From NCBI GenBank assembly GCA_964468725.1, contig CAYXVU010000065.1:1-26212 (forward strand): a stretch of DNA of 26,212 nucleotides. Direction: 5' to 3'. Below are positions 1 through 6,568 of the stretch, piece by piece (within the stretch, counting starts at the first letter, position 1; every line of letters starts with the position of its first letter). Source of the stretch: CAYXVU01 sp964468725 (GTDB lineage Bacteria > Acidobacteriota > Blastocatellia > UBA7656). The notes beneath the pieces were generated by a model. That model was not told the origin of the DNA. It worked only from the letters and a program-made list of their open reading frames with translations, and made no database searches. The position numbers and the translations under genes were made by a program.

Positions 1-336
1 GAAAGGAACTGCTTCGCTACAATCGCCGCCCGGTACGAACCGCTGCACCCTCAATGACCGTGATACGCGCAACAATAGCTGTGCTTGTCAGTGATGACAG
101 GCAGAGTTTGACACCCAACAGAGCGGATAGGAAAGCGAACGGCAGGGTTATGAATTGAAAGGCTAATCAGCCGACACTGAAAATCGCCGTGATTGCGCCG
201 AGGCCGAGCGCCAACGTGATGACAGCAATTCAGGTGAAGCAATTTTTCCACACCCTGCGTGCGCCGTAGCGAAGGTTTTGTCACATTGTCTGCTTAAACT
301 CTATGAGTGGATGAGTGGAAATGATTCGCTCCGGCT
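1..336. other. Leftmost stretch without an intact gene
   Basis: I see no intact gene in these 336 bases. A 77-codon open frame on the minus strand (51-284) runs out of frame through a recognisable permease remnant, so it is most likely a by-product of decay. I see no terminator downstream of the S41 peptidase gene that ends at 337. Confidence 0.6.
170..286 (-). pseudogene. Decayed N-terminus of an FtsX/MacB-like (ADOP-type) ABC permease
   Basis: Read on the minus strand from an ATG at 286, the frame gives M-stop-QNLRYGARRVWKNCFT-stop, then IAVITLALGLGAITAIFSVG and a stop at 167-169. Intact members of the family of large MacB-like permeases, very common in Acidobacteriota, begin with a Q-[DN]-LRYG-R-x-L-x-KNPGFT segment followed by a first membrane helix of the form LTLALGIGANTAIFSV. 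The match is position by position, with in-frame stops replacing one residue near the start and one after FT. The same frame runs on from 166 to about 50 as a hydrophobic stretch that I cannot align, possibly another part of the gene joined by a deletion. This is a non-functional fragment. The family assignment comes from recognised motifs, not from a search. Confidence 0.7.
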
Positions 337-1821
337 TCAGGGTTTAGCAGCCAGACGTAATGCCATGTCCAGTCCATCATCCACACCGCGTAGGAGTTGG
401 GCGGCCTTTGTCTCGACTAGGTAATCAGGGCGCGTGCCATGACGTTTGTGCGCATAGCCGGGCACCGCATTCCAGTATTCATACATCGGCAAGCGGACGC
501 GCACTTTGGAATTGGGCAGCGTCAGCATTGTCTCCACACCCGAATTGTTGCCGTAATAGCCGCCGCCGGTTTCTTCGCCGATAAAGGTAGCGCGCTTGAG
601 GTGATGGGTCACGGCACAGAAATCCGCTGCTGTCGAAAACGTGCCGCCATCAATCAGTACGAATACTTTGCCGAGGAATGGATATTTGCCCGGCGGCTGT
701 TCGGCCACACCCGGATGCCCTTTCGCCGTAATCAAAAAGCCGCCCGCTGGATTCGGGGTTGTCCCTTCGCGCAATTCGGTTTCCGTAGCGGCGTCCCAGT
801 TGGTGTGTTCTTTGAAGGTAGGAGTGAGGGTCTTCAGGTTGATGTGATCGAAGTAGCGGAAGGGCTTGTCTGTCAGGTATGACACGAGCATCGCGCCGTA
901 CATATCGTTGCCGCCGCCGTTGCCGCGCAAATCGAGGATGAGCGTTTTCGTGCCCTTCTCGCGCAGGCTCTTGAAGGTATTCTCCATCCATTGCGGATAA
1001 TCACGCCCGCCAAAACTGCGAATTCGGATTTGCGCGATCTCCGGGTCTTTCAGAAATCGCAGCGCCAGGTTGTCGCGCGACCATTCCAACTTGGCGAGGT
1101 TGGCCTGCGTCTCGGCATTGATGGGATTTTGATTCTTGGCACGCTCGGCTTCCGCGACGCCGGTAAGTTTGGCCGTCACGGTCTGACCTGCTGCGTCTTT
1201 GGCCTTCACCGTGAACTCGGTGGCCTGCTCAACCAACAGCCAGTAATTCCGTGCGAAATTCCGCGCCAGTCTGACCCGCTTGCCGGTTTCGATGTCACCG
1301 TCGGCAGGCAAGACCGCCAGCAGGCGTTTGAGCAATTCGTCCGTCTTGTGTCCATTGATCGCGCTGATTTCCATACCGGGGCGAATCGTCCTGTCATCCG
1401 GCGTATCGTTCAACAAAACGATCAACCGCTGTCCTTCAAGAATCACGCGCAGCGGAAACATTGGCGTGCTGCCTGCCTGCGCGACTGTCTCTTCATCCGG
1501 CATTGCGTTCGTATGCCCGCACCGGATCGGAGCGAGCGTTTGCATCACGAATCCGTAGAACTCTGCCTTACTCAGCGCGCGGTTCAGCTTCGCCCGCTGC
1601 GCGGCAAAGTGCTTGTCCATTTCGGCCTTTGGTGTGAAGCGATACAGCCCAGTGTGTGCTTCCTCGAAAGCCTTGCGTAACAGGTCGAAATCCGCTTGCG
1701 CCGCTGCCGGTTGCAGCATTTCGGGGACGACTGGTTGCTGCCAACCGGACGTAACAACAGGGACGACCAGCACAAGGCTGAAGAAGCTCAATGACAAAAT
1801 CGGCAATAGATGTTTTTTCAT
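337..1821 (-). CDS. Secreted S41-family (tail-specific protease-like) peptidase
   Basis: The 494-residue protein starts with a basic MKKH and a hydrophobic segment (about 5-25) that looks like a signal peptide, so it probably acts in the periplasm or outside the cell. The central region includes a PDZ-like piece around 145-165 (RPGMEISAINGHKTDEL). The C-terminal half has the S41 core: LILDLRGNGGG at 294-304, the nucleophile region DGGTFSTAADF with the likely catalytic Ser396, and GEETGGG at 415-421. Peptidases of this type cleave proteins or peptides near unstructured C-termini; the substrate cannot be told from sequence. The ATG at 1821 is the only start that keeps the signal peptide. A 352-bp gap separates it from the upstream transglycosylase gene, so it is probably transcribed on its own. 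Confidence 0.9.
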   Translation of the reverse strand: MKKHLLPILSLSFFSLVLVVPVVTSGWQQPVVPEMLQPAAAQADFDLLRKAFEEAHTGLYRFTPKAEMDKHFAAQRAKLNRALSKAEFYGFVMQTLAPIRCGHTNAMPDEETVAQAGSTPMFPLRVILEGQRLIVLLNDTPDDRTIRPGMEISAINGHKTDELLKRLLAVLPADGDIETGKRVRLARNFARNYWLLVEQATEFTVKAKDAAGQTVTAKLTGVAEAERAKNQNPINAETQANLAKLEWSRDNLALRFLKDPEIAQIRIRSFGGRDYPQWMENTFKSLREKGTKTLILDLRGNGGGNDMYGAMLVSYLTDKPFRYFDHINLKTLTPTFKEHTNWDAATETELREGTTPNPAGGFLITAKGHPGVAEQPPGKYPFLGKVFVLIDGGTFSTAADFCAVTHHLKRATFIGEETGGGYYGNNSGVETMLTLPNSKVRVRLPMYEYWNAVPGYAHKRHGTRPDYLVETKAAQLLRGVDDGLDMALRLAAKP

Positions 1822-2173
1822 ATGAATGTTCCCGCTCCCGTATCAACGGCCAGACGATTTCACCCGCTGCCAACACTTGCGAGATTACACGCATCTTGTC
1901 CGGCGTAATGCGCCAGGCACACTTGCGCACAGCCAAACCATAGACAAATTTTGTACCAGTGACGCACTCGAAGGTAATTGGTGCAGAGAGGATATGATTT
2001 ACGCAAAACAAGCTGATTCTATCGTCCGCTTTTGGGATTCGGAATTCCCACAAGCGACCATCAGCCGTTGCTGCTCATCAGTCGAAGCTGAAAAAGTCAT
2101 CCGACAGCCTTCAACCATAATCTCTACAGGAAGGCTCGCATCAACTTATCCAAAGAGGTCGCTTGTTTTTGCA
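1822..2173. other. 352-bp intergenic region with no convincing gene
   Basis: This gap lies between the transglycosylase stop and the peptidase start. A plus-strand frame of 126 codons (1826-2206) and a minus-strand frame that enters the peptidase gene out of register both cross it. Neither has a ribosome-binding site or a recognisable motif. The peptidase promoter should lie here, but I found no hexamer pair good enough to name. No rho-independent terminator is evident. Confidence 0.5.
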
Positions 2174-2953
2174 CTAGCGGGAAGCCGATTGAGCATCGCC
2201 CTTTGACGAAGTAAAGCGAACGATTTGATTATAGGTGGGAACTTTTTGAGTCGTTGGCGGGACCGGCAGCGATTCTTTCGGCTGAACGGTTGCAGTTGGA
2301 GGAGGGGTTACGATGCTACCGCCGCGCAGTGAAACATAACGCGTATAGATCGTCTTCACATAATTCTGTGTTTCCTGAAACGGAGGAATGCGAAGGCCGT
2401 AAGCTTCGACGGCTCCTTCTCCGGCATTGTATCCGGCCAGAGCCAGTCGCACATCGCCCTGAAACCGGTCTAACAACCAGCGCAAGTACTTTGTGCCGCC
2501 GAAGATGTTTTCCCGAACATCGAAGATGTTCTTCACTCCCATGCGCATCGCCGTTGCTGGCATGAGTTGCATCAGCCCGGATGCCCCTTTGGGTGAGATT
2601 GCCACTGGATTAAAGGAGGATTCGGCTCGCATCAAAGAAAAGACAAGGAGCGGGTCTAGTCCATAGTGCGAAGAGGCTTCATGGACAATGGCATCAATGG
2701 ACAAGTTACCAGAAGAGACTTTTCGAGCAACGGGCAAGGCAGGAATGAGAACGGGCTCGCTACGAACTGTGGCTGGTTCTTTCTTCTCTTCCGCCCTTGC
2801 TTTATTTGAACCGGTTGATGCGGCCTTCGTTTTTGAGGCCTCACCAGCCTTGAGAGGGATGGGAGACTTTTGCGGAGGGGACATCGGGCGCTCCTGTGCC
2901 ATTGCGACACCGGCAGCCAAGCTCATCAAGAGAAGGGTGAGGATGCTCTTCAA
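2174..2953 (-). CDS. Exported lytic transglycosylase (SLT/Slt70-type domain)
   Basis: This 259-residue protein cleaves the MurNAc-GlcNAc bond of peptidoglycan, leaving 1,6-anhydro ends. A signal peptide (1-19, ending AMAQ) is followed by a Lys/Ala/Pro-rich linker to about 80. The SLT domain then spans about 85-210: ESSFNP with likely catalytic Glu111, GASGLMQLMP at 123-132, NIFGGTKYLRWLLDRF at 149-164 and ALAGYNAGEGAV at 171-182. A Pro/Thr-rich tail follows. The start is TTG at 2953: no ATG is available, it opens the signal peptide, and an AGGTAGG ribosome-binding site lies 6 nt upstream, overlapping the stop of the preceding gene. The 7-bp gap to that gene indicates cotranscription. It may open the cell wall for an envelope-spanning assembly. 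Confidence 0.92.
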   Translation of the reverse strand: MKSILTLLLMSLAAGVAMAQERPMSPPQKSPIPLKAGEASKTKAASTGSNKARAEEKKEPATVRSEPVLIPALPVARKVSSGNLSIDAIVHEASSHYGLDPLLVFSLMRAESSFNPVAISPKGASGLMQLMPATAMRMGVKNIFDVRENIFGGTKYLRWLLDRFQGDVRLALAGYNAGEGAVEAYGLRIPPFQETQNYVKTIYTRYVSLRGGSIVTPPPTATVQPKESLPVPPTTQKVPTYNQIVRFTSSKGDAQSASR

Positions 2954-2960
2954 AATTTAC

Positions 2961-4001
2961 CTACCTGATATTCATGCGCAAGAGGTCTGCGCCAGCTTCG
3001 TCACGCAGGAGCAGGGTACATTTATCTTTTTCGGTTAGGGCTTTTGCTTCGAACATAATGACGCCGGTGATGGTTTCAGCCGATTGTAAAGAATTCTCAC
3101 TCTTATTCTGACGCACCTTAATGTCCAATGTTTTGGTTTCGGTGCCGGTATTGATTTCTAAAGCCAAGCCGCTGAAACGAAAGTCCGCCCCGGAGTTATT
3201 CGAGATCGAGTATCGCAGGAACGCTCCTTCGTCAAAGATATAAATGCGCGGATCGAGAGTGATGACTACCTTTTGCACTTCTGCGCGAGTTCGATTGATC
3301 TTCAACTCTTGAATGCCCAGCGCCAACCCGTTAATAAACTTCTCTTCGGCAAGTTTCCGGCTTTTATCCGTAGCCTGTTGCTCAACCTCTAAAGCTTTGG
3401 CTTCCGCAACCTGAACGATGCGTTCGGCTTGTTGAGTCGCCGTGCGCACCATCTGATTGGCATCCTGTTGAGCCTTTTGACGAATGTTGTCAGCTTCCTG
3501 ACGAGCTGCTTCCGTCACCTCGGATTTATGAGGTTCGTTTGATTCCGTCGGCTGTTCACCGTTTTGAATCTCCTTTTTTACCGGTTGAGCAAGTTTCACC
3601 TTGACGACATAGTAGGCCTGTTGAGAAGGTACGACTTCCAATTTGAAGTTGAAAATGGCCTCTTCTTTTCCGCCAATTGTGATAAAGACGTTGCTGGAGC
3701 CTTTGGAAGCAACCGGTTTCACATAGACATCTTTTCCCGGATTGGTTTGATCGCCACTCTTTTGAAAGACGAAGGTACCCTTGCCACTTTCCGGATCATA
3801 CAGATCGCCGCAAACGATCTCTTTCACTGGCTCGTCAAAAGAGATTCGAGTCGTAATGTTTTGCGATGTATTGATAACCCCGATCTGATCCGAACCCAAA
3901 ACCAATGTCCGAACGGGTTGGGGCGTCGTTCCATCTTGCGCGCCCGCAATCAGCCAACAACTGAGCAACCAGACAATCAGGCTCACGGTTCTCCGCTTCA
4001 A
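2961..4001 (-). CDS. Exported protein with VirB9/TrbG-like N-terminal region and central coiled coil
   Basis: The 346-residue protein starts with a basic stretch and a hydrophobic segment (about 6-20, ending AGAQ), a likely signal peptide. Residues about 30-140 have the spacing of VirB9/TrbG-type N-domains: a beta-rich run, a VCGD motif, KDVYVKP, then SNVFITI and FNFKLEVVP. A polar, Glu/Gln/Ala-rich segment (about 160-225) should form a coiled coil, and a beta-rich C-terminal domain follows. I do not recognise the full-length family, so function is open. The start is TTG at 4001, chosen because AAGGAG lies 7 nt before it; a TTG two codons earlier would be only 1 nt from that site. It sits 7 bp from the lytic transglycosylase gene, which suggests a cell-wall role. 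Confidence 0.75.
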   Translation of the reverse strand: MKRRTVSLIVWLLSCWLIAGAQDGTTPQPVRTLVLGSDQIGVINTSQNITTRISFDEPVKEIVCGDLYDPESGKGTFVFQKSGDQTNPGKDVYVKPVASKGSSNVFITIGGKEEAIFNFKLEVVPSQQAYYVVKVKLAQPVKKEIQNGEQPTESNEPHKSEVTEAARQEADNIRQKAQQDANQMVRTATQQAERIVQVAEAKALEVEQQATDKSRKLAEEKFINGLALGIQELKINRTRAEVQKVVITLDPRIYIFDEGAFLRYSISNNSGADFRFSGLALEINTGTETKTLDIKVRQNKSENSLQSAETITGVIMFEAKALTEKDKCTLLLRDEAGADLLRMNIR

Positions 4002-4077
4002 CCTCAAACTCCTTCGTTCAAAATGCCGCTCTCGGCAAACGGCTATAGCTTACAACAAACCCATACCGGCTATCTAG

Positions 4078-4347
4078 TCAAGGTATTCGAATCAATCCCG
4101 TTAAAAAGAAAGTGACGATAAAGATAAGCAAGAGTGCGAGGGCGATAATGGCAGATCGAGCGATCCGACCTCTGATATGAGGTGGTCTCGGTTTTGATTC
4201 TCCGGTCAACCAGCCGCGCCACTGACAATCTGAACAACGATAGGCCTTGTAGGGAGTGACGCTTCTTACCAACCGCTCACGAAAGCCTCGTGAATGGGAT
4301 CGGTGTACAGGTGAACCGCAGCGAGGGCAGAACTTTGAGCCATACAC
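4078..4347 (-). CDS. Small zinc-ribbon membrane protein
   Basis: This 89-residue protein has two CxxC knuckles, CPRC at 7-10 and CSDC at 38-41, which fit a zinc ribbon. A basic region follows and then a single hydrophobic helix (about 65-86, very rich in Ile, Leu and Phe) close to the C-terminus. It would be a one-pass membrane protein with the metal-binding head probably in the cytoplasm. The start is GTG at 4347, supported by GGAG with 7 nt spacing; the ATG at 4343 is in another frame. It lies between the FecR-like pair and the coiled-coil protein on the same strand. The exact function is unknown. Confidence 0.75.
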   Translation of the reverse strand: MYGSKFCPRCGSPVHRSHSRGFRERLVRSVTPYKAYRCSDCQWRGWLTGESKPRPPHIRGRIARSAIIALALLLIFIVTFFLTGLIRIP

Positions 4348-4433
4348 AACTCAGCTCCACTGAATGAGCTTCGAAAACTCACCAACCCAGTCACCTCATC
4401 TGACCGGGCAAAGAAATATCATTCTAGATTCGA

Positions 4434-5135
4434 TTAGGGATTCGGAGAGCTAACCGGGTCATCTTCATCCCCGATTCCAACTCCCGTGATAGCTCCGGCA
4501 GCCGCTCCACCTAATCCTAAAATTCCCCAAAGCGGAAAGATGAATCCGCCAGCCGGAACATCACAATCGCAGCAGTTAAGGGTAAAAGTCGTAACTCCCG
4601 TTGCGGTGACGCTATCAAAATTTTCGAATACCTTATTCTCGCCGCCCCGAACCACCGTGCCATCAGTGGAACTACTGCTGTTGACGCGCGCTTCGCCAGG
4701 TAAAACGGCAACTTCAACCAGCCCATTCTCCGACTTCTCAACCCGCGAGGTAACGCCAGCGGGCAGAATTTGCGTCAAAGAACCGCATTCCAGCATTTCG
4801 ATCTTCACCTCTCCCGGTGATAAAGTCAGTTTGATCGAGGTATCCGGGCGTAGATGAATGCGACCGAGCGCCCCAAGGTCAATTATCGCTTCGCCATCCA
4901 TGCGCGTCGAAATCGTATTGCCGCTCATTATGGTTGCGCCGGTCTTCGCCTCATTCCCATTGATATAGACATAGCCGGTTGCGGTCAACGTGCCGCCGAG
5001 GTCTTGTAAATTCGGATTCCCATCAATCCAAATAATTTCGTTGCTATGTGCGGAAGCGACAGCCCAGGTTTTGGCCGCCACACAGACGAATAAACAAAAG
5101 ATGAGGACAACGCTTATGTTTCCTTTATACCCCAT
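4434..5135 (-). CDS. FecR-like exported protein, paralogue 1, with glycine-rich C-terminal membrane segment
   Basis: The 233-residue protein has a signal peptide or anchor (about 8-27) and a FecR-like beta-rich domain at about 50-155. Marker stretches are GYVYINGNEAKTGATIMSGN, GEAIIDLGALGRIHLRPDT, LECGSLTQILPAGV and VLPGEARV. The protein then has FTLNCCDCD, followed by a Gly/Ala/Ile-rich hydrophobic run (about 198-222) with glycine-zipper spacing and an acidic, Pro-rich tail. It is clearly paralogous to the next upstream gene (5196-5831). FecR itself is an anti-sigma/signalling protein, but no sigma factor or TonB receptor is present here, so only the fold is implied. GAGG lies 7 nt before the ATG. 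It may be an envelope component of the neighbouring glycan system. Confidence 0.8.
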   Translation of the reverse strand: MGYKGNISVVLIFCLFVCVAAKTWAVASAHSNEIIWIDGNPNLQDLGGTLTATGYVYINGNEAKTGATIMSGNTISTRMDGEAIIDLGALGRIHLRPDTSIKLTLSPGEVKIEMLECGSLTQILPAGVTSRVEKSENGLVEVAVLPGEARVNSSSSTDGTVVRGGENKVFENFDSVTATGVTTFTLNCCDCDVPAGGFIFPLWGILGLGGAAAGAITGVGIGDEDDPVSSPNP

Positions 5136-5195
5136 ACGAATACCTCACAGTGTCCCTTATCACCCAAAAAGAGTGGCGATCAAAAAAAGCGTTCA

Positions 5196-5831
5196 TTACT
5201 TGTTTGGCCTTACGGTTTCAACAAGACAACATTGGATTGAAAAGGTTGCTTCACTGACATTATTGGTTCCGATCTCTTTGGCTTCAACATACCGTTTCTG
5301 AGCACGGCTCTTCAGCTTGGTGCGATCACGACTAGAGTGGTCTGCTTGTCGTTCTTGATAGATCCAGGCCTCCCCTTGTGTCGCCGAAACGTAGACAGAT
5401 TTGGTGTAGATCAAGCTCACCTGCCCGCTGACTCCTGCGGGTACGTTCTGCGTCATCGAGCCACAGCTTTCCAATTGCGAATGTACGGTATTCGGCGAGA
5501 GCATCAGGCGGATTTGCGTGTTGGGGCGGAGCTGGATTTTACCGAGCCCCCCAAAGTCTATCATCGCATCTCCCTGTGGGCCGGTTAAAACGACATTGCC
5601 ATTTTGTACAGTCGCCCCGCTTTGCACCTCTCGGCCATCTACGGTGACTCGTCCGCTAACGGTCATCGTGCCGGTAACAGACTGGGCGGCAGGTTGTGCA
5701 GCGGTGGCAGAGGTGTGGGCATCATCATCCGCCTGACTCGGCGTACCCAGTCCGGTTAAGACCAGTAAGAGTGCGAAAAAGGCGACACGGGCAATGAATG
5801 ATCCCACTAAATCAGGCGCATTCGCTTTCAT
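5196..5831 (-). CDS. FecR-like exported protein, paralogue 2
   Basis: The 211-residue protein has an N-terminal hydrophobic segment (about 10-30) that acts as signal peptide or anchor. A FecR-like domain follows with GRVTVDGREVQSGATVQNGN, GDAMIDFGGLGKIQLRPNT, LESCGSMTQNVPAGV and ATQGEAWI. It aligns closely with its downstream neighbour, including a Cys-Gly-Ser site and a Cys-Cys pair in FSIQCC near the C-terminus. It lacks the neighbour's glycine-rich C-terminal helix and ends soon after the Cys pair. The ATG at 5831 has an ideal GGAGG 5 nt upstream. It is the first gene after a strong promoter at 5907-5935 and a leader hairpin, so it probably heads the transcript that includes the downstream paralogue. 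Confidence 0.8.
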   Translation of the reverse strand: MKANAPDLVGSFIARVAFFALLLVLTGLGTPSQADDDAHTSATAAQPAAQSVTGTMTVSGRVTVDGREVQSGATVQNGNVVLTGPQGDAMIDFGGLGKIQLRPNTQIRLMLSPNTVHSQLESCGSMTQNVPAGVSGQVSLIYTKSVYVSATQGEAWIYQERQADHSSRDRTKLKSRAQKRYVEAKEIGTNNVSEATFSIQCCLVETVRPNK

Positions 5832-5845
5832 ATAAGCCTCCGAAT

Positions 5846-5884
5846 TATCAATCTTTTTGGGGAGCCAAGGACAAAGGATTGATA
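5846..5884 (-). promoter_or_regulatory. Stem-loop in the mRNA leader of the FecR-like gene
   Basis: TATCAATC (5846-5853) is exactly complementary to GATTGATA (5877-5884). Inside the 23-nt loop, TTGG (5857-5860) pairs with CCAA (5865-5868) around a GGAG tetraloop, and three more T-A pairs are possible. The structure begins about 16 nt into the predicted transcript and ends 4 nt before the GGAGG ribosome-binding site at 5837-5841. It could stabilise the message or control translation. The pairing is read directly from the sequence; the role is inferred. Confidence 0.5.
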
Positions 5885-5906
5885 GCTCTTCTTAAAAATC
5901 CCCTTC

Positions 5907-5935
5907 AGAATAGGCAATGACCTCTTCCTTGTCAA
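5907..5935 (-). promoter_or_regulatory. Sigma70-type promoter for the FecR-like gene pair
   Basis: Read on the minus strand, a perfect -35 box TTGACA (5935-5930) is separated by 17 nt from TATTCT (5912-5907), which differs from the -10 consensus at two positions. Transcription would begin near 5900, giving a leader of about 70 nt before the start codon at 5831. It lies between the RmlC gene and the FecR-like pair and so separates the glycan operon from the left-hand group. Confidence 0.65.
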
Positions 5936-6001
5936 TAGTTACGATGAATTGCTCTCCCATCTCTTCTCAGCCCTTACCCGTGTGCCGACGCCGTTTGCTA
6001 C

Positions 6002-6559
6002 CTAGCCTTTGTAAGTCGGTAAATCGGTTTTGGGTACCTCTGACAACCGGCGATGATTGCGATCTTTTTCCGATAGCAAAGGCTGGTCAACCATCCAGTC
6101 AATCGCCAACTCCGCATCATCCCAAGCGATCCCTCTTTCATCGGTAGGATCATAAAAATCGCTACACTTGTAAAGAAAGTCTGCGGTTCCGGAAAGCACC
6201 GAATAGCCGTGAGCGAATCCCTCGGGAACGTAGATTTGGCGTCGGTTCTCTGCCGAAAGGGTGGCGCTCACCGTCTTGCCAAAATACGGAGAGCCGACGC
6301 GCAGGTCTACCACCACATCCAGCACTTCTCCGTGAACAACCCAACAGAGTTTGGCTTGTGGGCGCTTCAGTTGATAATGCAGGCCGCGAATAATGCCAAA
6401 CGTTGATCGCGCATGATTGTCCTGCACAAAATCATCCGTAATCCCGATCTCCTCAAAGCGGTCTCGCCGGTAGCGCTCCAGAAAAAAGCCGCGAGCGTCT
6501 TCAAACATCTTCGGTTCGATCAAAAAGACATCTGGGATTACCGTCTCAATTCTTCGCAT
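6002..6559 (-). CDS. rfbC: dTDP-4-dehydrorhamnose 3,5-epimerase
   Basis: The 185-residue protein has the length and layout of RmlC/RfbC, a cytoplasmic cupin dimer that epimerises dTDP-4-keto-6-deoxyglucose at C3 and C5 for dTDP-L-rhamnose or related sugars. Visible family motifs are IEPKMFEDARGFF near the N-terminus, IIRGLHYQ with likely catalytic His61, GEVLDVVVDLRVGSPYFG, the IYVPEGFAHGYSVLS loop with His117, and the YKCSDFY region with Tyr130. It is the last gene of the long glycan operon, 9 bp after the dehydratase gene. The partner enzymes RmlA, RmlB and RmlD are not in the window, so they must be elsewhere or the enzyme serves another dTDP-sugar. Confidence 0.93.
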   Translation of the reverse strand: MRRIETVIPDVFLIEPKMFEDARGFFLERYRRDRFEEIGITDDFVQDNHARSTFGIIRGLHYQLKRPQAKLCWVVHGEVLDVVVDLRVGSPYFGKTVSATLSAENRRQIYVPEGFAHGYSVLSGTADFLYKCSDFYDPTDERGIAWDDAELAIDWMVDQPLLSEKDRNHRRLSEVPKTDLPTYKG

Positions 6560-6568
6560 TGGGCACTT

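Noticed and set aside
51..284. 77-codon minus-strand open frame at the left end
   Set aside because: It runs out of register with the recognisable permease remnant, has no ribosome-binding site, and its translation shows no protein-like pattern.
991..1680. 229-codon plus-strand open frame
   Set aside because: It lies fully opposite the S41 peptidase gene, whose motifs are clear, and its translation has no recognisable features.
1826..2206. 126-codon plus-strand open frame in the intergenic gap
   Set aside because: It has no ribosome-binding site, overlaps the end of the transglycosylase gene and shows no motif. I cannot support it as a gene.
3564..4115. 183-codon plus-strand open frame
   Set aside because: It lies opposite the exported coiled-coil gene and part of the zinc-ribbon gene, both with good starts on the other strand.
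5136..5195. T-rich imperfect hairpin between the two FecR-like genes as a terminator
   Set aside because: The arms mismatch, and the T runs sit before and inside the hairpin on the transcript strand, not after it.
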